Below are positions 1 through 8,238 of a stretch of DNA of 64,000 nucleotides, in pieces. A program made the position numbers and the translations under genes. The notes beneath the pieces are model-generated. The model was not told the origin of the DNA, made no database searches, and saw nothing but the letters and a program-made list of their open reading frames with translations. The stretch is from Pedobacter ginsenosidimutans (GTDB taxonomy: Bacteria > Bacteroidota > Bacteroidia > Sphingobacteriales > Sphingobacteriaceae): NCBI RefSeq assembly GCF_001442625.1, contig NZ_LMZQ01000004.1, positions 1-64,000 on the forward strand. Reading direction: 5' to 3'. The stretch's first letter is position 1. Every line of letters starts with the position of its first letter.

Positions 1-552
1 AAAACAGTTTTTCATTTTCAGGATTGCAGGGTGCACAAACCTTTGTTCATAAACCCGATTGCAGCGAACATACCGATTCTTCATCGGTATAAAGCGTAAA
101 GCGGGACTGCAAGCCTCCAAGAGCCACAAGCCACTCATTTCCTAAATCTAAAATGCTTTTGTATGGAGCGTAAGGCCAGTGCAAAACATTAAGCTTCTTC
201 CCGTTTTACGCTTTTACGCTTCGCTTCCTCGTGCCTCGTTGCTGCAGGGTAACGCTGCAACCGGGGCTAAATGGCTAAAACAGTTTTTCATTTTCAGGAT
301 TGCAGGGTGCACAAACCTTTGTTCATAAACCCGATTGCAGCGAACATACCGATTCTTCATCGGTATAAAGCGTAAAGCGGGACTGCAAGCCTCCAAGAGC
401 CACAAGCCACTCATTTCCTAAATCTAAAATGCTTTTGTATGGAGCGCAAGGCCAGTGCAAAACATTAAGCTTCTTCCCGTTTTACGCTTTTACGCTTCGC
501 TTCCTCGTGCCTCGTTGCTGCAGGGTAACGCTGCAACCGGGGCTAAATAGCA
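1..552. repeat. 276-bp tandem repeat, two near-identical copies
   Basis: Two head-to-tail copies (1-276 and 277-552) differ at only about three positions (for example T171 against C447), so the duplication is recent. Each holds a perfect 8-bp stem with loop TCTTC (70-77/83-90 and 346-353/359-366). The unit shares its 'aaacccgat', hairpin and 'agcgggact' core with repeats near 35.3 kb and 45.6-45.9 kb. Short open frames cross it on both strands, but they resemble no protein and are repeated with the unit. The array starts at the window edge, so more copies may lie upstream. Confidence 0.9.
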
Positions 553-700
553 AAAACAGTTTTTCATTTTCACGGTTGCAGTCTGCACAAACCCTTGTTC
601 ATAAACCCGATTGGAACGGATGCCGATTTTTCTTCAAAACTGGCAGGAGGGAAAGCGGGACCGAAGGCTGCCAAGAACTGCTGCACCTTCATTTTCTAAC
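553..700. repeat. diverged, truncated third copy of the 276-bp repeat
   Basis: The sequence starts like copies one and two ('aaaacagtttttcatttt' then 'aaacccgattgg') but is clearly more diverged and breaks off after about 150 bp. Its hairpin position (621-645) keeps TGCC/GGCA at the base with a different inner stem. This suggests an older array in which only the outer copies were recently duplicated. Confidence 0.75.
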
Positions 701-731
701 CATAAAGAAATTATCCTTAAAATGTCTTAAA

Positions 732-759
732 TGTCGGTTGGTGAGAACACCAACCGACA
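732..759 (-). terminator. strong hairpin after the OmpA-like gene
   Basis: A perfect 12-bp stem (732-743 with 748-759) closes an AGAA loop about 12 nt beyond the stop codon of the minus-strand OmpA-like gene. The T-run after it is weak, so it may act as a terminator, as 3' end protection, or both. Confidence 0.7.
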
Positions 760-771
760 GCGTATTATATC

Positions 772-1611
772 TTATTTAATCAGGTTATAAAGTTCATCCA
801 GCTTAGGTGAAAGTACAATCTCTATTCTTCGGTTTTTACTTCTTCCATCTGCATTTGCATTGGTACCTAATGGCTGGAATTCGCCCTTACCTGTAGCCGT
901 CATCCTTACACTTTCTACCTTCTCATTCTCTGTTAAATAACGTACTACAGAGGTAGCCCTCAACACACTTAAATCCCAGTTATCTTTAATCTGTCCCAGG
1001 TTATTTATTTTCTGGTTATCGGTATGACCTTCAACAGCAATGTTTATCTCCGGTTGTTGTTTTAATACGTTGGCCAATTGGGTAAGGGCCTGTTTTCCTT
1101 TTTCATCAATAATAATACTTCCGGAAGGGAACAATAGCTTATCCGTTAGCGAAACATAAACCTTACCATTTTTAATCTCTACGGTTAAACCACTTTTGGT
1201 AAAGCCCAATAAAGCCTGCTGAAGTTTTTCTTTCAATGCATTGGTTGCCTCATCACGTTTACGCAAAACTTCTTCTACTTCCTTTAAACGTTTTTCGCGG
1301 GCAGCTAAATCTCCAGATAGTTTGGTAATTTCTGATGACGAATTATTTTTAAGCTTTTTATAGCTTGCATCCATTTCATTGTAATTTTTTTGCAGATCGC
1401 GAAGTTCTTCAGCCATTAAGGTCGTATCCTTTTTAAGCTTACCTACTTCTTTTTCTAAATTTTCGATTTTAATTAAGCCTTCGTTAAAAGCAGTATATAA
1501 CGAATCTTTAGTACCCAATAAGGCTTTGTACTTTTTAGGCGAAAGAACAACACAAGAGCTAATTGAAGAGATAAACAAGAGAAGCGCAAATGCAAAAAAG
1601 GTATTTTTCAT
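772..1611 (-). CDS. OmpA-family outer-membrane lipoprotein
   Basis: A 279-residue lipoprotein. The signal peptide ends in a lipobox (SISSC). A long charged, heptad-like region (about residues 45-130) predicts a coiled coil. The C-terminal 130 residues are a clear OmpA/MotB peptidoglycan-binding domain, with 'VEGHTDN', 'NWDLSVLRATSVV' and the 'GRSKNRRIEI' element that contacts diaminopimelate. It probably tethers the outer membrane to peptidoglycan. The open frame begins at TTG (1623), but the ATG at 1611 sits directly before the signal peptide and is preferred. It is followed by a perfect 12-bp hairpin and looks monocistronic. Confidence 0.92.
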   Translation of the reverse strand: MKNTFFAFALLLFISSISSCVVLSPKKYKALLGTKDSLYTAFNEGLIKIENLEKEVGKLKKDTTLMAEELRDLQKNYNEMDASYKKLKNNSSSEITKLSGDLAAREKRLKEVEEVLRKRDEATNALKEKLQQALLGFTKSGLTVEIKNGKVYVSLTDKLLFPSGSIIIDEKGKQALTQLANVLKQQPEINIAVEGHTDNQKINNLGQIKDNWDLSVLRATSVVRYLTENEKVESVRMTATGKGEFQPLGTNANADGRSKNRRIEIVLSPKLDELYNLIK

Positions 1612-1717
1612 ATTTATTGTCAAGATTTGAGTATCAAGTATCAGGAACTTTTATAGTTTGAACATTGACTATCGGTTATTGATTATTTTGGGTATTGTCA
1701 TTAAAAATTAACAGTGA

Positions 1718-2377
1718 TCATTGCTCAATGGCATTCCGTAAAAATGCAACTAATGGTTGTACTGTTTTAAAAGAACTTATCAACTTATTAACGAGGTTTG
1801 GTTTTAAAAATTCTTCATCTTCGATTTTTGTGGTGGCCTCGAAGCTTTTCAATTTTAAAAATTCGATATTTGGATCTGCAGGATCATAACCCTTGGGTGC
1901 ATTTTTAAGTGCATTATCAAAACCCAGTTTAAAGTTTTTCTTAAAGGCTGCGTTGTTAATAATTTCTTTAAAATCGCCAATATTATAATCAATCTCTTGT
2001 CTGATCAATTTTAAATGAGGCGCATCTGGCATCCAGTATCCACCGGCAATAAAGCTTTTCCCTGGTTGGATATGCAGATAATAACCGGGCTCGTTTCCCC
2101 CTTTTTTGGTGGAGAACCATATGCCGAAGTTATTTTTATAAGGATCTTTATTTTTGCTGAAGCGCACATCACGATAAATGCGTAAAAGGCACTTCTTTGG
2201 ATCCATCTCTGCCGAAAGCATTGGGTCTGCTTTGGCCAACTCTGGAATAATACTGGCTACAAGCTCGAGTACATTAGCCTTTGCATTTTCATAAACTTCT
2301 TTGTTGGCGGCAAACCATTCGCGGTTGTTATTCTCCGCTACATCTTTTATAAAACTAAGGGTCTCTTTTTTTAACAT
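1718..2377 (-). CDS. DUF2461 family protein
   Basis: 219 residues with the DUF2461 (TIGR02453) layout: an N-terminal 'FIKDVAENNNREWFAANKE' element, then 'DPKKCLLRIYRDVRFSKNKDPYKNN' broken across residues 60-85, and 'GYYLHIQPGKSFIAGGYWMP'. The protein is soluble, with no signal peptide or membrane segment. The function of the family is unknown; it is widespread in Bacteroidota. Start is the only ATG in frame at the domain border. It shares orientation with the DUF983 gene upstream but is separated by about 90 bp containing an inverted repeat. Confidence 0.88.
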   Translation of the reverse strand: MLKKETLSFIKDVAENNNREWFAANKEVYENAKANVLELVASIIPELAKADPMLSAEMDPKKCLLRIYRDVRFSKNKDPYKNNFGIWFSTKKGGNEPGYYLHIQPGKSFIAGGYWMPDAPHLKLIRQEIDYNIGDFKEIINNAAFKKNFKLGFDNALKNAPKGYDPADPNIEFLKLKSFEATTKIEDEEFLKPNLVNKLISSFKTVQPLVAFLRNAIEQ

Positions 2378-2393
2378 ACAGGCATTGGGTTAA

Positions 2394-2441
2394 CTGGTTA
2401 ATCGGCTAATTGTTTAATCGCTGAATTTAACAATTAACCAG
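2394..2441. repeat. AT-rich inverted repeat between DUF983 and DUF2461 genes
   Basis: CTGGTTAAT (2394-2402) pairs with ATTAACCAG (2433-2441), and shorter 'TTAAC/GTTAA' elements alternate inside it, allowing competing folds. There is no T-run, so it is more likely a spacer repeat than a terminator. Confidence 0.45.
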
Positions 2442-2469
2442 CTTATACGATTTAAACGATTAACCAATA

Positions 2470-2868
2470 CTACTTATCATAATAGGGTTTATACTTAATG
2501 TTCGGCGATAAAACATGGAGCAGTATAATTCTCGAATAGCGATAGTTAAACGGATACAGGATAAAACAACCTGCAAAAATAACAATCAGATAAGGCCAGA
2601 AAGTTTCATCGGTAAGTGGGCCAAAAATTAAATAGGTGATGAAACTGGCAAAAAGCATTTCGATTACATTCATCGCATAACTTACGTACATAGCGGCATA
2701 AAAGTAGCCTGGTTCGATCTCTATACGTTGAGCGCAATGCCCACAGATTTCTTTGGTATGCTGAATGTTCCAGCCATACATACTGCCTGTAAAAATATCT
2801 CCCCTACGGCAATGCGGACACTTACAATGTACAATGGCGTAAAGTTTTGAGGTAGTTTGCTCAGACAT
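2470..2868 (-). CDS. DUF983 family membrane protein
   Basis: 132 residues. Two zinc-ribbon-like cysteine pairs lie at the N-terminus ('CKCPHCRRG' and 'CGHC'), followed by 'PGYFYAAMYVSYAMNV' and two hydrophobic helices (about 65-85 and 92-112), the pattern of DUF983 proteins. Function is unknown; metal or redox binding by the cysteine pairs is an inference. The preceding small membrane gene ends only 4 bp upstream, so the two are probably cotranscribed. Confidence 0.88.
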   Translation of the reverse strand: MSEQTTSKLYAIVHCKCPHCRRGDIFTGSMYGWNIQHTKEICGHCAQRIEIEPGYFYAAMYVSYAMNVIEMLFASFITYLIFGPLTDETFWPYLIVIFAGCFILYPFNYRYSRIILLHVLSPNIKYKPYYDK

Positions 2869-2872
2869 ACTT

Positions 2873-3145
2873 TTAATTTAAATTAAAAGGCTCCTTTTTC
2901 ATATTAAGGTGCACATTCTTTTTGCGGTATTTTTTATACCATACCACACCAACAATAACGGCCATTAAATAAGGAAGAGATAAAAGATACAATACGCCTG
3001 TATTTAAGCCTGCTGTTTGTGTATTCCCGTTTTTAACACCTTGCTCGGCATTAATGGTACACATAGAACATTGGGCATTAACATTGGGGCTTACCGCGAA
3101 TGTAAATACCAATACAAACAGGATAAAAATTGCTTTCTTCTTCAT
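2873..3145 (-). CDS. small exported membrane protein with CxxC
   Basis: 90 residues: a Sec signal peptide ending around 'NVNA', then a mature N-terminus starting 'QCSMCTINAEQG', one transmembrane helix (about residues 50-70) and a basic cytoplasmic tail. I know no function. The CxxC placed just after the signal peptide suggests a thiol or metal site outside the cytoplasm. It is first in a two-gene unit with the DUF983 protein, which also has cysteine pairs, so a shared redox or metal role is possible but unproven. Confidence 0.8.
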   Translation of the reverse strand: MKKKAIFILFVLVFTFAVSPNVNAQCSMCTINAEQGVKNGNTQTAGLNTGVLYLLSLPYLMAVIVGVVWYKKYRKKNVHLNMKKEPFNLN

Positions 3146-3197
3146 TCGTTACAAATATAAGCATAAAACGGTTGGAGGGGTTTAAAAATTATGTCAT

Positions 3198-3228
3198 AAA
3201 AAAACCCTTGCTTTTTAGTGCAAGGGTT
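3198..3228 (-). terminator. rho-independent terminator of the C11 peptidase gene
   Basis: A 9-bp stem (3203-3211 with 3220-3228) has an A-run on its left that becomes a T-run on the minus strand. It lies 63 bp past the stop of the clostripain-like gene. Confidence 0.85.
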
Positions 3229-3290
3229 GGCTCACTGATATAGTTTATATTGGAGAAACTCACTTAAATTATTTTCGTGCAGCTATGCTA

Positions 3291-4457
3291 CTATTTAAAT
3301 AAACTTCCATATCCAGCATTGGTAAACCAACTTAACTGTCGGTAATAATCTATATTTTTATCCTTAACCAAAGGCAAATAAGTACTTAAGCCGCCAAATT
3401 GATCTATAGGATTATCCAAGAATCTTTCTGTGGCCCCCTTATAAATAACAGCTTTATTAAATTGCTGTTCAACGGGAGAATAATCACCAATGTTAAAATT
3501 TTTATGCAAAAAATCTAAAAAATCATATGCTGGCACAGGAGAGTTAATATCAAAACTCAGATTTTGAACTCCGGCGCGGTTATCATTAATATTTCTGGGT
3601 GGTACTAGATCTAATAATTTTTTCACAGCTGTAGCTAGATCATTTAATTCATCAGTCTTAATTAACGAAACCGAGGCCGATTGATAAATACCTGACCTGC
3701 TCTTATACGATTCTAAATATTGCTGACAAATTAATTTATAGGCATCTACGTTACCAAATAGCAAAGGTGTAATTTTATCATAGGGAAAACTATAAGAAAG
3801 TGTTTCAGTTGGCGATGCTATGATATATCCTGTATTATGCCTTAACTCATAAGCTACTTCTAGGCTGCCCATTGAGCAGGCATCAAAGAGAATAAATTTC
3901 AAGTCATCTGGCAAAACCCTTTTCAGGTCGATAACATCCATTACTTCCCCCCGATCGTATCCAAATGATTTTAATAATACTCTGCCACCATACAAGATTG
4001 GTCGTACAGGTGCATTCTTTTGAGGGGGAAACCAGGAGCTACCGTGCGACCATAAAACTAAACCAAAAGAATGCGACGGATAATCCTTTTTAGTATCTAT
4101 TATAACTTTTTTTAAAAAATCGGGATTAGAGGTATTTTCGTTTCCATACGTTTTAACCGTATCACTTACAATATCATTTGTTTTATCATATTTTATCTTC
4201 AAAAGATCTGACCGATATCCAGATGTTTTTATAAGTACAAATAAGTCACCATCTAGGTCTTTTGCAGACATTTCCATTTCATTTATACTATTGATAGCAG
4301 CATTTCTTAGATTATTATTCGCTGCCATATAAATAAGCACAGTGTTGCTAGCAATTTTTATATTCCCAGAAGGTATATCTTTTCGACATCCAATTAAAAT
4401 TATAGCGCATAAAATAAATATTATTTTACATACTTTATATGAAAATTTTATTATCAC
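3291..4457 (-). CDS. clostripain-like (peptidase C11) lipoprotein
   Basis: 388-residue lipoprotein (lipobox LIGC, Cys24). It carries the C11 fold: 'VLIYMAANNNLRNAAINS' near residue 40, the catalytic His138 in 'LVLWSHGSSW' and the catalytic Cys194 in 'ILFDACSMG'. Peptidases of this family usually cut after arginine and often self-process; some activate secreted toxins. The start is GTG (4457), since no ATG precedes the lipobox. It is divergently placed to an unknown lipoprotein/barrel pair about 115 bp away, suggesting shared control. Catalysis is well supported; the substrate is unknown. Confidence 0.88.
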   Translation of the reverse strand: MIIKFSYKVCKIIFILCAIILIGCRKDIPSGNIKIASNTVLIYMAANNNLRNAAINSINEMEMSAKDLDGDLFVLIKTSGYRSDLLKIKYDKTNDIVSDTVKTYGNENTSNPDFLKKVIIDTKKDYPSHSFGLVLWSHGSSWFPPQKNAPVRPILYGGRVLLKSFGYDRGEVMDVIDLKRVLPDDLKFILFDACSMGSLEVAYELRHNTGYIIASPTETLSYSFPYDKITPLLFGNVDAYKLICQQYLESYKSRSGIYQSASVSLIKTDELNDLATAVKKLLDLVPPRNINDNRAGVQNLSFDINSPVPAYDFLDFLHKNFNIGDYSPVEQQFNKAVIYKGATERFLDNPIDQFGGLSTYLPLVKDKNIDYYRQLSWFTNAGYGSLFK

Positions 4458-4573
4458 TTATAGTAGTTTAAATTTGTATTATAATTTATTGATTTATAAG
4501 TAAAAATACGAATAAAAATTTTACATTGAAACAATATTGTTATATTCGCTTTAAATATTTAAAAATAAAATTT

Positions 4574-5605
4574 ATGAAAAAAAATCTATTAATGCTCTTC
4601 ATTGTATTATTAACGATGAACTCATGTAAAAAATCAACCGCTCCAGAGCCGGGAGACAAACCGCAAACAGTCGCGAAAGACGTAAGAAACTTTGCTAATT
4701 TTTTAGAAAAATTACGTATATCAAATAACACAAAAGGTATACTTCTAAAAAATGAAAACCTTGAGCAAGGAGAACCAATACTATCGTTAGGAGCAGATCA
4801 ATATCTTGAAACTTTAGACCCATCCGCTCAATTGCAATATTCCGAAATGCAAAACTTAACTGAGCAAATTGTTCCACCATTAACTTTAGATAACGAAGTA
4901 GATGAAAATTTAACTACAGCTCAAGCGCTTATTGAAGCAAAAGCAAATGTGGCTTCAGTTTTAAATATTCAAAACTTCACTGCACAGGCAGAAAATCAGG
5001 ATATTGCTTTATCTGCAAATCTAGACGAATTGTCATCAAGTATAACAAACATTGCTAATGATGAATTAGAAACTGCTTTAAATACAGATGAATCAACAAT
5101 TGTTAATGAAGAAGCTGCGGTGGAGGAAGTAACAACGAGGCTAAACAATAGAATTCAGACCTGTATTAATAATCATGTCCAAACCTCAAATTACAACCTT
5201 GGTTTGACATCTACTCAAAGAACTAGAATTGCCGTAAGCTCGCTATATGCGCTAGAAACATTACAAACGCCACAATTATTGGAAGAAGTAAGCATCGCAG
5301 TAAATAATTCTTTGGATGAAGCTTTGGTTTTAGCAACGGTTTCTGTTCGTGATCAGGTTCTAACTAAAGGTTTTTTTAGTAAAATCGGGAATTTCTTTAA
5401 AAAGGTTGTAAAAGTTGTAGCCGTAGTTGCATGGAGTGTAGTATCAATTGTTGGAGTAACAGTATTGGCCTATCTAGCAGGAGAAAGCAATGGTGGTCCA
5501 AACTATAACCCAAATAACGATCCAACTGTAATTGGAGCTTTTATTGCTGGCGTAAGTTACGTAGCTAAAAATTCCAAAAAATGGTGGAGATGGGCGCTTA
5601 GATAA
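4574..5605 (+). CDS. unknown lipoprotein with cationic hydrophobic C-terminus
   Basis: 343 residues from the ATG at 4574; an upstream in-frame ATG-like extension (from 4526) would bury the signal peptide and is rejected. Lipobox MNSC (Cys18). The middle (residues 30-260) is rich in Asn, Glu and Thr and probably helical, with no family I recognise. The C-terminal 80 residues differ sharply: a Lys-rich amphipathic segment ('KGFFSKIGNFFKKVVKVV' from residue 265), a hydrophobic stretch to about 302, a Gly/Asn turn and a final helix ending 'KKWWRWALR'. It is codirectional with a small beta-barrel gene 54 bp downstream and divergent from a C11 peptidase. Confidence 0.75.
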   Translation: MKKNLLMLFIVLLTMNSCKKSTAPEPGDKPQTVAKDVRNFANFLEKLRISNNTKGILLKNENLEQGEPILSLGADQYLETLDPSAQLQYSEMQNLTEQIVPPLTLDNEVDENLTTAQALIEAKANVASVLNIQNFTAQAENQDIALSANLDELSSSITNIANDELETALNTDESTIVNEEAAVEEVTTRLNNRIQTCINNHVQTSNYNLGLTSTQRTRIAVSSLYALETLQTPQLLEEVSIAVNNSLDEALVLATVSVRDQVLTKGFFSKIGNFFKKVVKVVAVVAWSVVSIVGVTVLAYLAGESNGGPNYNPNNDPTVIGAFIAGVSYVAKNSKKWWRWALR

Positions 5606-5659
5606 AAGGCTCTTTATTCATAAACGCTATAACTTCATTTAAATCTCCAATTAAAATAA

Positions 5660-6250
5660 ATGAGAATATTATTTAAAAGATTGATCTTTATTAGCGCGCT
5701 CTTTACGTTTAACAATGTTTATTCACAAGAAGCTAAAAAAGATTGGAACAGGCCTAGTTGGAGTATATCTTACAAATTTGGTATAGCAGATGGAACTACA
5801 AATGATTATTTTAATAATATTCACATTGTAGAGTTGAAAAAATCTTTTAATATTTCTAAACCAATTTCGCTAAATATATTAGGAGGCTATACACATTCAA
5901 GTGGCCTGAAAGGTTCAAATATTAATATTGTTTCGTTAGGAGGGGGTATTTCATTATACCCCATCTATTTAGTAAGTCTCATTTTTAGTGAATCTTATGA
6001 CATTAAGAATGATAACATATATGTGGATTTTGGACTACAGGCTTTATTAAATAAAAATGATTTTGATCTTATTTATTCATTGGAAGCTAATGTATACAGA
6101 TTTAAATTCAAAAATAATCAAAGTTTATCGCCAAAACTGGCTTATAATATTATTATGTCAGATAAAGAGATTAATCCAAATCCAATCTATAAGGATTTAA
6201 AATATAATATGCTTGGATTTTATTCTATAGGTATTGCATATAGCTTTTAG
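5660..6250 (+). CDS. small outer-membrane beta-barrel protein, unknown family
   Basis: 196 residues with a Sec signal peptide ('NNVYSQ' cleavage region). The mature part alternates hydrophobic and polar residues in strands, contains the Gly-rich turn 'VSLGGGISLYP', and ends with '..IGIAYSF', a terminal aromatic typical of outer-membrane barrels. No specific family is recognised. It follows the unknown lipoprotein by 54 bp and is closed by a terminator, so the pair forms a transcription unit. Base composition is more AT-rich than the respiratory genes. Confidence 0.75.
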   Translation: MRILFKRLIFISALFTFNNVYSQEAKKDWNRPSWSISYKFGIADGTTNDYFNNIHIVELKKSFNISKPISLNILGGYTHSSGLKGSNINIVSLGGGISLYPIYLVSLIFSESYDIKNDNIYVDFGLQALLNKNDFDLIYSLEANVYRFKFKNNQSLSPKLAYNIIMSDKEINPNPIYKDLKYNMLGFYSIGIAYSF

Positions 6251-6267
6251 CATTACACAAAGTTTTC

Positions 6268-6304
6268 AAGAGCCTGCATCATATAATGATCAGGCTCTTT
6301 TTTT
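6268..6304 (+). terminator. rho-independent terminator of the lipoprotein/barrel unit
   Basis: AAGAGCCTG (6268-6276) pairs with CAGGCTCTT (6291-6299), an inner ATCAT/ATGAT stem extends it, and a run of seven T follows. Confidence 0.88.
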
Positions 6305-6901
6305 AACCTTACCACCAATAAAACCACCATTAACTGATTTCAATAGGAAAGTTGTCATTTCAAAATCTTCCTTTGTTTTTTGGAGTAAGTAAGGCCTACA
6401 CGAATTTCCGAGGAATCAATCTTCTATTCTAGTTGGTGCTACCATAAAGATGGCACATCCAATGAAAAAGTGGCTTAGCAAAGATTGATCCTACAAACCT
6501 ATCATTTCCTTAAACACTTTGTCATTTATATTGATTTATGAAACAAATAACCTTGAAAAGAAGTTTTCAGATTTATAAGCACATAAATTGAGCAATTAAT
6601 GTCGTATATAATTTTTAGAAAAAGAAGGAGATATGCCATAAAAGCATCATAAAACTAGCTGCCATCGTTACTAATCAATGAACAAAACAAACTCTCGGGG
6701 ATCCAAAGATAATTTACAGTACGCAATACCCGATCCAGAATTCACAAATTACTTATATAATGAAAATGCATTAATGATGATAAATTAAGCTTTTGAATGA
6801 TCGTATTAAAAGCAAGAACTAAGTACAAACCATTGAGTATACTTACATAAAGCAATGTTTTGGTTAGAGGTATTACTTCCTAAGTAGGTCAATTTTATAT
6901 T
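6305..6901. other. 600-bp AT-rich stretch without a recognisable gene
   Basis: Only short open frames with frequent stops in all six frames are present; the longest start-to-stop piece on the plus strand is about 36 codons near 6678. No repeat of the families seen elsewhere in the window was found. It could be decayed coding DNA lying between two convergent transcription units, but I recognise no homology. Confidence 0.5.
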
Positions 6902-6931
6902 AAAAAACCCCCACTTTTGAGGGTGAGGGTT
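6902..6931 (-). terminator. terminator of the SusC/SusD operon
   Basis: AACCC (6906-6910) with GGGTT (6927-6931) and inner CAC/GTG pairs form the stem; the A-run at 6902-6907 reads as a T-run on the minus strand. It lies 23 bp after the last gene of the operon. Confidence 0.8.
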
Positions 6932-6953
6932 CGGAGAGAGGTGTTATTAGTAC

Positions 6954-8222
6954 TTATTCAAATGTGATCCAGCTCCTTGCATCTGCAACAGCTACCATAT
7001 CGTATACCTTAGTATCAGTTTGTATAACATAAAAACCACCCTGTTTCAGAAAATTATTAGTTGTATTAGTGATAATAGGTCGTATAGCAACTGGTGCAGT
7101 ACCATAACTACCATCTTGTACATAAGAAATCTTTCCATCAACGCTTACCGTTGGTATTATAGCAGGCCCATAGGCTCCATAAGCTGTACCTAACCAAAAC
7201 CTAACAGCCCCATAGTTTTGTCCTGTAATTTTTGGATAATAATCAATAGAAAAGAAATTAGGAATTGTTCTTACTCCATAGGCATCAATTACGCCATCAA
7301 CAGTAAACCCGGTATAACATTCACTATAGGTTCCATAAACAGGGTTAGCTAAAAATCTAGCTGCAACGGTAACATCATATTTTAATGGTGCAATTGCTTC
7401 TTTTATTTGCAGTGCCGCACCACTATTTGTACTTGCATTAATAAATCCTGTGGCTGCATCAAATGAAACCCCATTTAAACTAGTTATAGTTGATGTTCCG
7501 ATAACTAATGGTTCAAATAAAATTAATGAACTACCAGAAACAAAATAATTACTTTTAACGGTTTTTAAAACTCCCGCATCAATATAACTAAATCCAAGAA
7601 CTCTCCCATTCGGTTCTAATCTTACCTCGCAATCTAAATCACCTACCCTAGCACGTTTAAAATAGGTTCTTAGCCTTGATAAGGTTGCCTCCATATTATC
7701 AGGTGCTTCAAATGCCGAAGAATTATCTGTAACAGATTTTGAACGTACCAAAACCAATTTACTTTTATTAAAAGTTCCCTCGAGCTTTATGGTATCAGCA
7801 CTTGCAGAAAGAAAGGCAAACTCAAAATCAGAATAGAAGCCTTCACCTGTTTCTCCGCCAAATTTACTCGGTGTTGGATCTGCAATAAGGTGTAAGGTTG
7901 AATACGTATCAAATAACAATGTTGGTCTTTGTAATGCTTTTAAACGATATGAGCTTTCACTTGGTGTTGTAGCATAATCTGCAGACATTGTAGTTCTGTT
8001 TTTATCGGTAAAGCTGAACAAGAAGGTGGCTGTAACTTTAGAATCTGTTAACAAGTATCCTTTCCAGCCAAATTGTGCTCCAGCCAACTGAGTTTGATAT
8101 GCCTTTAGTGTTTCAGATAAACGGTCATCAACATTGCCAAGTATTGGCTCTGTTTTGTCTTTTTTACAAGAGCCTAAGGCCAGTGCAAATAAGAATAAAT
8201 ATAATAAATGCTTTTTCATCAT
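6954..8222 (-). CDS. DUF4302 family lipoprotein of the SusC/SusD locus
   Basis: About 422 residues. Start set at the tandem ATG at 8222/8219, directly before the signal peptide 'MKKHLLYLFLFALALGSC' (lipobox LGSC); the longer frame would overlap the upstream gene. The region 'LSETLKAYQTQLAGAQFGWKG' and the later 'GGETGEGFYSDFEFAFLSAS' fit DUF4302, a family of surface lipoproteins coded beside SusD. The exact role is unknown; binding or presenting substrate for the TonB transporter is inferred from the context. It is last in the operon, about 17 bp after the metallohydrolase. Confidence 0.8.
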   Translation of the reverse strand: MMKKHLLYLFLFALALGSCKKDKTEPILGNVDDRLSETLKAYQTQLAGAQFGWKGYLLTDSKVTATFLFSFTDKNRTTMSADYATTPSESSYRLKALQRPTLLFDTYSTLHLIADPTPSKFGGETGEGFYSDFEFAFLSASADTIKLEGTFNKSKLVLVRSKSVTDNSSAFEAPDNMEATLSRLRTYFKRARVGDLDCEVRLEPNGRVLGFSYIDAGVLKTVKSNYFVSGSSLILFEPLVIGTSTITSLNGVSFDAATGFINASTNSGAALQIKEAIAPLKYDVTVAARFLANPVYGTYSECYTGFTVDGVIDAYGVRTIPNFFSIDYYPKITGQNYGAVRFWLGTAYGAYGPAIIPTVSVDGKISYVQDGSYGTAPVAIRPIITNTTNNFLKQGGFYVIQTDTKVYDMVAVADARSWITFE

Positions 8223-8238
8223 TTTAATTTTAGATAAT

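Noticed and set aside
1..552. CRISPR array
   Set aside because: The units are 276 bp with no short repeat-spacer periodicity and no cas genes.
214..779. Open frames on both strands across the left-edge repeat
   Set aside because: They repeat with the 276-bp unit, have no domain or signal features, and are interrupted at unit borders.
1695..1889. Short plus-strand open frame inside the DUF2461 gene
   Set aside because: It is antisense to a clear DUF2461 gene and carries no protein features.
6678..6790. 36-codon plus-strand frame in the gap before the SusC operon terminator
   Set aside because: Too short, without recognisable similarity, and surrounded by stops in all frames.
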